This document shows positions 1 through 7,907 of a stretch of DNA of 28,069 nucleotides, piece by piece. Every line of letters begins with the position of its first letter. The stretch's first letter is position 1. The notes beneath the pieces were generated by a model. The model saw only the letters and a list, made by a program, of their open reading frames with translations. It ran no database searches and was not told the DNA's origin. The position numbers and the translations under genes were made by a program. Source of the stretch: JAOUEE01 sp051011595 (GTDB lineage: Bacteria > Actinomycetota > Acidimicrobiia > Acidimicrobiales > SHLQ01); NCBI GenBank assembly GCA_051011595.1, contig JBPCTQ010000173.1, positions 1-28,069 of the forward strand, in the 5' to 3' direction.

Positions 1-216
1 CCCAACCACCATGTGGCCTTCGGTGCCGGCGGTGCCCACTTCTGTCTGGGTGCCAGCCTGGCTCGCCTGGAGATCGAGATCATCTTCGACGAGCTGGCCC
101 GGCGTATGCCCGACATCAGTGCCGCCGGTGACCCTCAGGGGCTGCGGATGAACCTGATCCAGGGAGTGAAACACCTACCGGTGACGTTCACGCCGAGCGA
201 ACCGGTGGGCGCCTGA
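1..216 (+). CDS. Cytochrome P450, C-terminal fragment (cut by window edge)
   Basis: This is the last 71 residues of a cytochrome P450, a haem-thiolate monooxygenase. The frame is open from base 1, so the gene starts outside the window. The haem-binding loop FGAGGAHFCLG is present (residues 7-17 of the fragment). Its cysteine is the axial haem ligand, and the L-helix ALARLE-like segment follows as expected. After the loop come the usual C-terminal strands ending in VTFTP. The phrase PNHHVAFG before the loop is typical of soluble bacterial class I P450s, which need a ferredoxin partner; none is visible here. Subfamily and substrate cannot be decided from the fragment. The gene ends with TGA and faces the serine hydrolase gene convergently, so it is probably not part of the betaine island. 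Confidence 0.95.
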   Translation, partial: PNHHVAFGAGGAHFCLGASLARLEIEIIFDELARRMPDISAAGDPQGLRMNLIQGVKHLPVTFTPSEPVGA

Positions 217-319
217 CCGGCCCTGCCTCAGGGGCGAATTTGCGTCAGAAACCGTCGATTGTTGCCGCGAACTCACGCCAGATCGGTCAGATCCGGCGGT
301 GGCATCACCGACGATGTGG

Positions 320-1450
320 TCAGGCGGCCCGGGCGCCGTGGGCGGCGAAGATCACCCGGGCGGCCCGAACGTCGCGTTCGGCCAGCATCCGGTTCATCAC
401 GTAACTCACGATCAGGTTGTTCTCGACGTCGACCACACACATCGATCCGCCCCAGCCGGCCCACCACAGGGTGCGATCGTTCACCCCCAGCGGGGTGCCC
501 TCGCCGTTGAGGCCGTAGCCGACACCCAGCCGGAAGTGCTGACCGGTCATCCGGTCGACGCCGTCGGCCTGTACCTCGAAACACCGTTCGATGGTTTCGG
601 GCGCCAGCAGCCGGCGATCACCGGCTCGGCCCCCGTTGGCCAGGGCGGTCATGGCCTGGGCGACCGAGCGGGCGTTGCCGTGTCCGTTCGACGCCGGCAT
701 CTCGGTGCGCCGCCATGCGGTGGTGTTCACCAGGTTCGAGCTCCGACGGCTGGTGGGGTGTTCGAGGTCGCGTAGTTCGGCTTTGCCGGGTGTGTTCGAC
801 TTGGCGTGCAGAGTGGCCACGTCGGCCACCCGGGCGAAGTGGGCGTCGTCGAGTCCGATGTGGAAATCGATGCCGGCCGGTTCGGCCACCTCGTCTCGAA
901 AGAAGGTGCCCAACGTCCGGCCGTCGACCCGCCGGACCAGCTCCCCGAGCAACCAACCCTGGGTTTCGGCGTGGTACCCCGAACCATCACCGGGTGTCCA
1001 TCGGGGCGCCTGGGCGGCCAGCAGGGCGCAGCACCGATCCCAATCGAACACGGCGATGTCGTCGACGAACTCATCGAACACCGGCAGCCCGGCGGTGTGG
1101 CCCAGCACGTGACGAACCAGCACCCCCTCCTTGCCGTTGGCCGCGAACTCGGGCCAGTAGTCGGCCATGGGTGCGTCGACCGAGAGGGCCCCACGGTCGT
1201 GCAGCATCAGCACACACAGCGCCGTCATCATCTTGGTGGTCGACCAGACGTTCACGATGGTGTCGTCTTCCCAGGGCACACGCCCCGCGATGTCGCGGGT
1301 GCCACCCCAGAGATCGACCCGCAACTCGCCATTGACGATGACCGCGCAGCTGGCCCCGATGTCACCGTGGTCGAAGTTCGCCGCGAAGGCATCTCGTACG
1401 GCCTGATACGCCGGGTCACACGTGCCGTTGATCGTGGGCTCACCAGTCAT
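320..1450 (-). CDS. Serine hydrolase, beta-lactamase class C / EstB (family VIII esterase) type
   Basis: A 376-residue protein of the penicillin-binding-protein/beta-lactamase fold. The SxxK motif is visible as STTK at about residues 70-73, with Ser as nucleophile and Lys as general base. The second motif is YHAETQGWLLGE at about 160-171, where Tyr takes the YxN-type position characteristic of family VIII carboxylesterases such as EstB. A glycine-rich WWAGWGGS segment near the C-terminus takes the KTG-like position. No signal peptide is seen, so it is probably cytoplasmic. It would hydrolyse small esters or amides; the natural substrate is unknown. The ATG at 1448-1450 gives the family length of about 380 residues, but there is only a weak ribosome binding site. 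The gene lies 111 bases beyond the end of the corrinoid operon on the same strand and may be read through from it, but has no obvious role in methyl transfer. Confidence 0.9.
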   Translation of the reverse strand: MTGEPTINGTCDPAYQAVRDAFAANFDHGDIGASCAVIVNGELRVDLWGGTRDIAGRVPWEDDTIVNVWSTTKMMTALCVLMLHDRGALSVDAPMADYWPEFAANGKEGVLVRHVLGHTAGLPVFDEFVDDIAVFDWDRCCALLAAQAPRWTPGDGSGYHAETQGWLLGELVRRVDGRTLGTFFRDEVAEPAGIDFHIGLDDAHFARVADVATLHAKSNTPGKAELRDLEHPTSRRSSNLVNTTAWRRTEMPASNGHGNARSVAQAMTALANGGRAGDRRLLAPETIERCFEVQADGVDRMTGQHFRLGVGYGLNGEGTPLGVNDRTLWWAGWGGSMCVVDVENNLIVSYVMNRMLAERDVRAARVIFAAHGARAA

Positions 1451-1561
1451 GGAGCCACGCTAGATCGGGGCCGCCCCATGGGGCAGATCCGGTGACCTAT
1501 CGATGTCGGCGCCGCCGGCAGGTATCGGACCGTCTGGGGGTCGGCGAACGCAGCTCGGGAC

Positions 1562-2440
1562 TCAGGTGGCGAAACGCTCCTGCCAGTGTCGGGTCGTCTC
1601 GACCTGATTGAACGTGAAGCTGTGCAGTCCTGTTACACCGAGCGATGTGGCCCAGGCCCCGATGTCGAGCACCAGGGGGGTGGGGTCATAACGGCGGGTG
1701 CCCAGGAGTCGGCCGACCACGGCCCGGTTCTTGCGTAGGTAGCTCAGCGACGACCCGACCCCCAGTCGCAGACCCATCTTCATGAGCTGGGTCCGGTCGA
1801 CCGATCCCGGAATTCCGACGTGAATGGGCAGGACCAAGCCTCCGTCTCGCTGGGTGCGGAGCCACTCGGCCATCCGCCCGGTGTCGAAGCACATCTGGGT
1901 GGTGGCCCAGCCGTCGATCGCGGCGTCGGCCAGGAGCTCTTGTTTGGTGTGCAGCGCAGCGTGCAGATCGTCGCGGCCGATGAAGCCGTGTCCGTCCGGG
2001 TAGGCGGCGAACCCGATGGCCCGCAAGCCGGTGTCGTGGCTCAGCAGTTCGCGTAGCAGCGCGGCGGCATCGGGGTAGGGCCCGAGTGGTGCCGGCACAT
2101 CACCACCCACCACGAAGATCTCATCGAGGCCGGCGCTCCTGATCCACCGAGCCAGCCGTCCGACCTGTTCGTGACCCTCGAAGAGGCGGGCCGAGATGTG
2201 CGGCACCACCCCATGGCCGGCCGCCAGCAACTGCTCGCTGGCGGCCAAGGTGGCGTCGATGCCCTTTCGGGGTGAGCAGGTGACCGACACCGAGGCGCCC
2301 ATCGGGAGCTCCGCCATGGCCGACACCAACGACTGCATTGGCACCAGCTCGTAACGCATGGTTCTCACCAGCGCCTGGGCCCCGGCCTGTTCGATCGGAT
2401 CAGCCTGGCGCCGGCGGCGGGGAAGGTGGGGGAGCGACAC
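1562..2440 (-). CDS. Methylenetetrahydrofolate reductase-like protein (MetF family)
   Basis: A 292-residue MetF-type TIM-barrel flavoprotein. Visible family marks are VVGGD (residues 110-114, the loop holding the conserved Asp), GFAAYPDGH (143-151), KQELLADAAIDGWATTQMCFD (166-186) and HVGIPGSVDRTQLMKM (207-222). In this operon it most plausibly oxidises the methyl-THF made by corrinoid-dependent demethylation to methylene-THF; this direction is inferred. It is unusual at the N-terminus: where E. coli MetF has the FEFFPP segment with its catalytic Glu28, this protein reads VSVTCSPRKG (51-60), so that glutamate is missing. The GTG start at 2440 lies 12 bases after the TAG ending the MttB-family gene, in the same frame, with no clear ribosome binding site, suggesting reinitiation. 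A start at an internal ATG near residue 28 is possible. It is the last gene of the seven-gene operon. Confidence 0.85.
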   Translation of the reverse strand: MSLPHLPRRRRQADPIEQAGAQALVRTMRYELVPMQSLVSAMAELPMGASVSVTCSPRKGIDATLAASEQLLAAGHGVVPHISARLFEGHEQVGRLARWIRSAGLDEIFVVGGDVPAPLGPYPDAAALLRELLSHDTGLRAIGFAAYPDGHGFIGRDDLHAALHTKQELLADAAIDGWATTQMCFDTGRMAEWLRTQRDGGLVLPIHVGIPGSVDRTQLMKMGLRLGVGSSLSYLRKNRAVVGRLLGTRRYDPTPLVLDIGAWATSLGVTGLHSFTFNQVETTRHWQERFAT

Positions 2441-2452
2441 GGTGGCGGCCCG

Positions 2453-3982
2453 CTACTCGAACGTGTCGGGGAGCTCGGACTTGCGCTGGTCGACGAAGGC
2501 CCGCATCTCCTCGTCGACCGCATCGTCGATGGCGGGCGCCTGGTAACCGGCCAGCCGTTCCTTCCACAGTCGGTTGGCCCGCTGCGGTGCATCCAGGCCG
2601 CCTTCGTCGCTCCACTGTTCGAAGCTCGAATTGTCGGCGATCTAGGACCGGCAGAAGGCCGTCTCGAAATTTGCCAGCGTGTGTTCGGTGCCGAGAAAGT
2701 GTTCACCCGGCGGTTGGGCGCAGATGGCGTCGAGGGCCTGGGCGTTCTCCGACAGGTCGAGGCCCGCCGCGAACGACGACATCATGGTGAGCTGGTCACA
2801 GTCCATGACGAACTTCTCGTACCCGATGGCCAAGCCCCCCTCGAGCCACCCGGCGGAGTGCAGAACGAAGTTCACGCCACCCATGACCGTGGGGATCAGC
2901 GTCGACGCACTCTCGTAGGCGGCCTGGGCGTCGGGCACCTTGGACGCGGTGAGCGATCCGCCGGATCGGAACGGCACCCCGAGGCGACGGGCCAGCGCAG
3001 CCACTGTGTAGAGCACCAGTGCCGGCTCCGGAGTGCCGAAGGTGGGTGCGCCGGTCTGCATCGACATCGACATGGCGAACGATCCGAACACCACCGGCGC
3101 CCCCGGCCGGACCAGCTGGACGAAGGTCATGCCGGCCAGAGCTTCGGCCAGGGTCTGGGCCGCCACTCCCGCCGATGTGGTTGGGGCCATGGCTCCGGCC
3201 AGGATGAACGGCGTCATGATGCAGGCCTGGTTGGCCGCCGCGTAGGTCTCGGCCGACGCCAGCATGGTGTGGTCCCACACCAGCGGCGACGAGGCGTTGA
3301 TGAGGCTGGTCATCACCGTGCGGTCCTCGAGGTCACCACCGAAGCCGATGCGTGCCAGCTCCACGCTGTCGGCTGCTCGTTCACCCGCGGTGACCGATCC
3401 CATGAACGCCTTGTCGCTGTAGCGAAGGTGGGCGTAGATCATGTCGAGGTGGCGTTTGCTCACGGGTACATCGACCGGCTCACACACCGTGCCGCCGGAG
3501 TGGTGCAGCGACGGGTGCAGGTAGGCGAGCTTCACGAAGTTCTCGAAGTCGGCCAGCGTGGCGTACCGGCGACCCTCGTCGAGATCGTGCACGAACGGCG
3601 ATCCGTAGTTGGGCGCGAACACCGTGGCGTCGCCGCCGATCTGCACGCTGTTGGCCGGGTTGCGGGCGTGCTGGGTGTACTGGTTCGGGGCGTTCGCCGT
3701 GACGATCTGGCGGCACAAACCACGAGGGAAACGCACCCGGGTGCCGTCGACGTCGGCGCCTGCGTCGGCGAACCGATCCAGGGCCGTGGGGTGGTCGCGG
3801 ATCTCGACCCCGACCTGCTCGAGGATGGTGTCGGCGTTGTGTTCGAGCAGTTCGAGACCTTCGTCCGACACGATCTCGGTGGGACTCAGTGCCCGAGTGA
3901 GAAACGGTGATCGTTCGATCACCGCGGCCGCCCGGGCCGCTTGCCGTCCGGCCCGACCGCCACCGCTGCGACGTCGACTCAT
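2453..3982 (-). CDS. MttB-family (MtgB-like) corrinoid methyltransferase interrupted by an in-frame amber codon
   Basis: This is the substrate-specific methyltransferase of the operon, which moves a methyl group from a quaternary amine to the corrinoid protein. Glycine betaine is the likely substrate because carnitine-to-betaine enzymes and a dimethylglycine dehydrogenase are nearby. The first 446 residues show the MttB TIM barrel, including RSGGSLTASKVPDAQAAYE near 339-357 and GEHFLGTEHTLANFE at 426-440. A TAG follows at 2642-2644. The frame then stays open for 62 more codons (IADNSSFEQW through SELPDTFE), which match the usual MttB C-terminal region, to a second TAG at 2453-2455. Read through, the protein has 509 residues, normal for the family. 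In methanogen MttB pyrrolysine is at residue 334 of 495, so this amber, at 447, is not the known site. It is either a nonsense mutation, an error, or suppressed. The ATG overlaps the preceding TGA (TGATG), with AAGGA upstream. Confidence 0.9.
2642..2644 (-). other. In-frame TAG (amber) codon inside the MttB-family gene
   Basis: The reverse complement reads ..TTC TGC CGG TCC TAG ATC GCC GAC AAT.., giving AFCRS-stop-IADN. Codon character and family similarity continue unbroken on the far side, so there is no frameshift. The position corresponds to a variable residue in ordinary MttB relatives, between the conserved aromatic stretch and the D of ADN. A one-base change from GAG, AAG, CAG or TCG would create it. 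Confidence 0.95.
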
Positions 3983-5979
3983 CAGTGTCCTTTCTGGGCG
4001 GCGGCGTCGGCGCTTCGGCGCCGGCGGCGCGCCGGTTTGTCTCGGGAGGTGGGCCGGTCGGGCAGGGTGACCTCGCCGGCCAGGTTGGGGGCGGGCGCGG
4101 TGGCGTGGGGGAACGCCATGGCCGCCACGAACAGCTCCTGGAATCGGGCTTCGGTGGCGGTTTCGATCTTGGTCACCGACTGGGCGGCTGCTTCCATCTC
4201 GGCTCGCGCTTCACCCGACAACAAGGCCTGGACGGCGCCGGCGCCGGCGGCGTTTCCGACCGCTCGCACCCGACCGACCGGGCAATCGGGGATGAGGCCC
4301 AGGACCATGGCATGGAGTGGGCTGATGTGGGCCCCGAAGGCCCCGGCCAGTCGAACATCAGCGATCGCCGGTCGACCGGCGTGTTCGATCAGCAGGTCGA
4401 TTCCGGCCCGTAGAGCCGCCTTGGCCAACTGGATGGCTCGCACGTCGTTCTGGGTGATCGTGACCGGGGTATCGGCGTGCAGGATGTAGCGGTAGGTGCG
4501 GCCGTCGGGAACCACATGGGGGTTGTCGGGTTTCGCGGCGAGCACCCCGTCGGCGTCGATGACCCCGGCCAGGAACATCTCGGCCACCGCTTCGATGATT
4601 CCCGACCCACAGACGCCGGTGACCCCATTGGGCCCCAGCTCGTCGGCGAATCCGTCCTCGTCGGACCATCGGTCCGAACCGATCACCTTCACCCTGGGTG
4701 TGAGTGTGTCCGGGTCGATCCGGACCCGCTCGATGGCGCCGACGGTGGCCCGCTGGCCACAACTGATCTGGGCCCCCTCGAAGGCCGGCCCGGTCGGACT
4801 CGACGCCGCGAACTGGCGGGTCTGATCACCCAGCACGATCTCGGCGTTGGTACCCACGTCGACCAACAGCTGCATCTCGTGGCTGCGGTGTGGACCTTCG
4901 GCCAAGATGGCGGCGGTGGTGTCGGCTCCGACATGGCCGGCGATACAGGGACCGACGTACAGGGCAGCCTGGGCCAGGTTGATGCCGACGTCGTCGGCCT
5001 GGCCCACCACGGGCTGGTCGGTGGCCAGCACGAATGGGGCGGCACCCAACGGGATGGGGTCGAGGCCCAGCGCGATGTGGTGCATGACCGGGTTGGCCAC
5101 CAGTACCACTTCGAGCACGGCGTTTGCATCGATGCCGGCCTGATCGATCAGGTCGCGGGCCAGTCCGCCGAGCGCATCCCGGATGGCAGTGGTCAGCTCG
5201 ACGTCGCCGCCTTCGTTCATCATCACGTAGGAGACCCGGCTCATGAGATCCTCCCCGTACCGGATCTGCGGGTTCATGCGACCGGCGCTGGCCAGGATGG
5301 TGCCGCTGAACAGGTCGCAGAGATGGCCGGCCACCGTGGTGGAGCCGATGTCGATGGCGAGGCCGAACACCTGGTCGCAATAACCCGGCCACACACCGAC
5401 GACCGCGCCGCTGCTGACCGCAACGGTGGCGGTGCCATCAGCCAGGCTCTGGGGCAATCGGTGTCGCATCGCAGGGGCCATTTGGTCGACACGCACTTGG
5501 TGTTGGGTATCGATGGCTGACAGCACGCCTGCCTCGGCGTCGTGGTCCCACCCCGTTTCCGGGGGCGGGACCTCGATGTAGAACAACCGGTAGCGGGGGT
5601 CGACCGCCACGTCGTCGAGGTCGAGGTCTTTGCGGACGATTTGTTGGTGGATTTGGCTCTCGGCCGGGATGTCGATCACCACGTCACCGTGGATACGACT
5701 GGCGCAGCCCAATCGACGACCGGGGCCCAGAGGTCGCCGACCCAGGTAGTCGAGCTCGGTGGTGCCCCGCGACGACAGGGCCTGGTCGCCGACGGTGACC
5801 GACCATTTGGCGTGGACACCGCGGGCCGGTTCTATCTGACACCGGCCGCAGAGCCCCCGCCCGCCACAGATCGTGTCGAGGTCGGCGCCGAGGATCCGAG
5901 CGGCATCGAGCACCGTGGTGTCGTCGGCGACGGTACCGACCAGACCCGCAGGCGTGAACACCACTCGATGGTCCGTCAT
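3982..5979 (-). CDS. Corrinoid activation protein: 2Fe-2S ferredoxin + ASKHA (DUF4445, RamA/RACo-like)
   Basis: A 665-residue ATP-dependent reductive activase that would return the accidentally oxidised Co(II) corrinoid to Co(I). The N-terminal domain (about 1-105) is a plant-type 2Fe-2S ferredoxin, with cysteines at 38, 44, 47 and 92 (TICGGRGLCGRCQ and LGCASRI). A linker leads to the ASKHA-fold ATPase of the DUF4445 family, marked by GLAIDIGSTTVAGHL, LLVDVGTNAEIVLG, and GVCGSGIIEAVAEM with a C-terminal LAGAFGAHI. The length and order fit RACo-type activators encoded beside methyl-corrinoid systems; methanogen RamA instead carries a C-terminal 2[4Fe-4S] domain. The gene starts at ATG 5979, two bases after the TAG of the methyltransferase gene upstream, and its TGA overlaps the ATG of the MttB-family gene. 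A Lys/Arg-rich tail (about residues 640-665) ends the protein. Confidence 0.95.
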   Translation of the reverse strand: MTDHRVVFTPAGLVGTVADDTTVLDAARILGADLDTICGGRGLCGRCQIEPARGVHAKWSVTVGDQALSSRGTTELDYLGRRPLGPGRRLGCASRIHGDVVIDIPAESQIHQQIVRKDLDLDDVAVDPRYRLFYIEVPPPETGWDHDAEAGVLSAIDTQHQVRVDQMAPAMRHRLPQSLADGTATVAVSSGAVVGVWPGYCDQVFGLAIDIGSTTVAGHLCDLFSGTILASAGRMNPQIRYGEDLMSRVSYVMMNEGGDVELTTAIRDALGGLARDLIDQAGIDANAVLEVVLVANPVMHHIALGLDPIPLGAAPFVLATDQPVVGQADDVGINLAQAALYVGPCIAGHVGADTTAAILAEGPHRSHEMQLLVDVGTNAEIVLGDQTRQFAASSPTGPAFEGAQISCGQRATVGAIERVRIDPDTLTPRVKVIGSDRWSDEDGFADELGPNGVTGVCGSGIIEAVAEMFLAGVIDADGVLAAKPDNPHVVPDGRTYRYILHADTPVTITQNDVRAIQLAKAALRAGIDLLIEHAGRPAIADVRLAGAFGAHISPLHAMVLGLIPDCPVGRVRAVGNAAGAGAVQALLSGEARAEMEAAAQSVTKIETATEARFQELFVAAMAFPHATAPAPNLAGEVTLPDRPTSRDKPARRRRRSADAAAQKGH

Positions 5980-5982
5980 GGC

Positions 5983-6885
5983 CTACTCGGGTCGGCGTCG
6001 TCGGCGCCGACCCTCACGATTGGCGCGGGCACCTCCCGCCGATGGGTCGCGGTTGGCGGCGATCCACGCCGCGCAGTCACGGTCGGTGCCGGCCAGCACA
6101 TCGGCGGCCATCACAGCGGCCTTCACCTCGGGATGGAGCGGGTTCATGATGGCCGAGGTCATGCCGGCCCCGATGGCCATGGCCAGGAAGGTGCCGGTCA
6201 CCACGTGGCGATTGGGCAGTCCGAAGCTCACGTTGGAGGCACCACAGGTGGTGTTCACCCGGAGCTCCTCCCGCAGTCGTCGAATGAGGGCGAATGCCTG
6301 CTGGCCGGCCGTTCCCATGGCGCCGATGGGCATCACCAGCGGATCGACCACGATGTCGTGGGACGGGATCCCGTGGTCGGCCGCTCGGTCGACGATGCGT
6401 TTGGCCACCTCGAAGCGGACGTCGGGGTCTTCGCTGATTCCGGTCTCGTCGTTGGAGATTGCCACCACCGCGGCCCCATGGCGGGCCACCAACGGCAGGA
6501 CCCGCTCCATGACCTCGTCTTCACCGGTGACCGAATTGACCAACGCCTTGCCCTGGTACACACCGAGGCCCGCCTCGAGGGCTTCCACGATCGACGAATC
6601 GATCGACAGGGGGACGTCGGTGACCGACTGCACCAGCTTGATGGCCCGAGCCAACAGGGCCGGTTCGTCGGCGAGGGGAATACCGGCGTTGACGTCGAGC
6701 ATGTGGGCGCCGGCCCCGACCTGAGCCATCGCGTCGGCCTCGACACGGCTGAAGTCGTCGGCCTTCATCTCCTCGGCGAGCAGCCGGCGACCGGTGGGGT
6801 TGATGCGTTCGCCGATCATCACGAACGGTCGTTCGAAGCCCAGCACCACCTCGCGAGTGGCCGAGCTCACGACGGTGTCGGTCAT
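5983..6885 (-). CDS. Methyltetrahydrofolate:corrinoid methyltransferase (pterin-binding, MtgA/AcsE-like)
   Basis: A 300-residue pterin-binding TIM barrel related to dihydropteroate synthase, the MetH folate domain and AcsE. Visible marks are GERINPTGRR (about 25-34), MLDVNAG (62-68), LSIDSS (93-98), NSVTGE (116-121), DPLVMPIG (181-188) and GASNVSFGLPNR (215-226). In this operon it would move the methyl group from the methylated corrinoid protein to THF, the direction shown for MtgA in glycine betaine demethylation. It has no MetH-like homocysteine or B12 domain, which argues against methionine synthesis. The ATG overlaps the stop of the preceding small gene by four bases (ATGA), so the two are translationally coupled. 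The last 18 residues are very basic (six Arg in a row), an extension not needed for the fold. The stop is TAG. Confidence 0.93.
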   Translation of the reverse strand: MTDTVVSSATREVVLGFERPFVMIGERINPTGRRLLAEEMKADDFSRVEADAMAQVGAGAHMLDVNAGIPLADEPALLARAIKLVQSVTDVPLSIDSSIVEALEAGLGVYQGKALVNSVTGEDEVMERVLPLVARHGAAVVAISNDETGISEDPDVRFEVAKRIVDRAADHGIPSHDIVVDPLVMPIGAMGTAGQQAFALIRRLREELRVNTTCGASNVSFGLPNRHVVTGTFLAMAIGAGMTSAIMNPLHPEVKAAVMAADVLAGTDRDCAAWIAANRDPSAGGARANREGRRRRRRPE

Positions 6886-7280
6886 CGGTGGTCCTCCATC
6901 GGTACGTCGGAGTCGGAGAGCTCTTCCAACGCCGCCAGCTCGGCAGTCGACACGGTGGTCTCGGCGGTGATGTCGGCCGTGTAGCCACCGGCGAACGCCA
7001 GGTGCCCCAGCTGTTCGCGGGTGATCGCTCGATCGATGGCGGCGGCGGCTGCTTCGGCAGCGGCCGCCGGGTCACCGTCGAGCGGTTGGGTCTGGCGGCG
7101 CCATTGGGCGATGTCGTCGTCGGCGGTCACGATGCCGGCTTTGCGTTTGGCCCGATCGATGGCGCGCTGGAACCGCACCGGAAGCAGCACCTGGTGCCGG
7201 TCGCGGCCGACCTGGGCGTTGACCTGCGCCGGTATGTCGCGCCAGTAGATCACGACCAGCTCGGACCGGTTGCGGGCCAC
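6882..7280 (-). CDS. Small PF13769 ('virulence factor' domain)-like protein of the corrinoid operon
   Basis: A 132-residue acidic protein beginning with VARNRSELVVIYWRDIPAQV. The segments VVIYWRDIPAQVNAQVG, a run of Arg/Lys around VRFQRAIDRAKRKAG, and DDIAQWRR resemble the PF13769 family, from recall. Despite the Pfam name, I know of no demonstrated virulence role; such genes sit beside DUF1638 and corrinoid methyltransferase genes. An Ala-rich helix (AAAAEAAAAAIDRAI) follows, then a C-terminal acidic tail. There is no signal peptide or membrane segment. GTG at 7280 overlaps the TAG of the DUF1638 gene (TAGTG), which fixes this start. The open frame runs further upstream, to 7859, but only as the shadow of DUF1638. 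Function unknown; a chaperone or accessory role for the corrinoid machinery is a guess from context. Confidence 0.75.
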   Translation of the reverse strand: MARNRSELVVIYWRDIPAQVNAQVGRDRHQVLLPVRFQRAIDRAKRKAGIVTADDDIAQWRRQTQPLDGDPAAAAEAAAAAIDRAITREQLGHLAFAGGYTADITAETTVSTAELAALEELSDSDVPMEDHR

Positions 7281-7903
7281 TAGGTGAGTCCGCCCGATCG
7301 GATCGTCACGGGGAGCGCATCGGCCAGGTGCTGGTGACCGACATGTTGGTGCACCAGGGGCAGGCCGAGGCGGTCGGCCGCTGCTTCGGCGGCGGCGAGC
7401 ACCGCGCCGTCGTCGTGTTGGCTGAGCAACACCACCCGTGTGTAGTTGGCGAAGTACGTACTGAGCAGCTCGGGGTGACGGTTCAGACCCAGGCCGGTCC
7501 ACACGAGTGCCTCGAAGTGTCTCGCCAGGTAGTCGGTGAGGTACAAGGTGCCCGGTTCGGCGTCGTGGAGGGCCGCGAACCGCTCGGATCCGGCGAACAT
7601 CTCGTAGCAATGGGCACCGGGGAGCCGCTCGACGCCGGGATGGTCGGCCAGCAGCCGATCGAGGCCCCCGCCGGTGCCGCAGTCGGCGTAGGCCACGAAC
7701 ACCGGCCGCTCGGCGGTGTCGGTCAACAGTGAGGTGAGCTCGGGCACGATGTGTTCGGGCCGGTTGTGCCATTTGGCCGGGAGGTAGTGCACGTCGACCT
7801 CGCTGGTGAGCCCCAGGTGATCGAACACGGAGCGCAACTCCTTGGTGAGCGCCCCGCATGCGATGACCAGCGGTCGCGATCGAGGGGGAGCGACCATGGC
7901 CAT
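7280..7903 (-). CDS. DUF1638 family protein
   Basis: A 207-residue cytoplasmic protein of the DUF1638 family, recognised by CGALTKEL near residues 16-23, VHYLPAKWHNRPEHI (38-52), FVAYADCGTGGGLD (69-82) and GAHCYEMF (97-104). Two conserved cysteines (DCGTGGG and GAHCYE) plus several His residues could bind metal or act in thiol chemistry. The biochemical role is not established to my knowledge. Members are repeatedly found beside corrinoid methyltransferase genes, as here, where it lies four bases after the corrinoid protein gene and overlaps the next gene. Two ATG codons two residues apart (7903 and 7897) could start it. The stop is TAG. Confidence 0.85.
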   Translation of the reverse strand: MAMVAPPRSRPLVIACGALTKELRSVFDHLGLTSEVDVHYLPAKWHNRPEHIVPELTSLLTDTAERPVFVAYADCGTGGGLDRLLADHPGVERLPGAHCYEMFAGSERFAALHDAEPGTLYLTDYLARHFEALVWTGLGLNRHPELLSTYFANYTRVVLLSQHDDGAVLAAAEAAADRLGLPLVHQHVGHQHLADALPVTIRSGGLT

Positions 7904-7907
7904 CGGA

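Noticed and set aside
219..235. Terminator hairpin between the P450 and serine hydrolase genes (CCCTG/CAGGG)
   Set aside because: The stem is only five base pairs with no T-run, too weak to call.
2642..2644. Calling the amber the standard MttB pyrrolysine codon
   Set aside because: Its position (codon 447 of about 509) does not match the known pyrrolysine site (residue 334 of 495), no pyl genes are in the window, and TAG ends other genes of the operon. Recoding is kept only as a hypothesis.
2426..3910. 494-codon open frame on the plus strand opposite the MttB-family gene
   Set aside because: Antisense shadow of a gene with clear family motifs. Long antisense frames are common in high-GC DNA.
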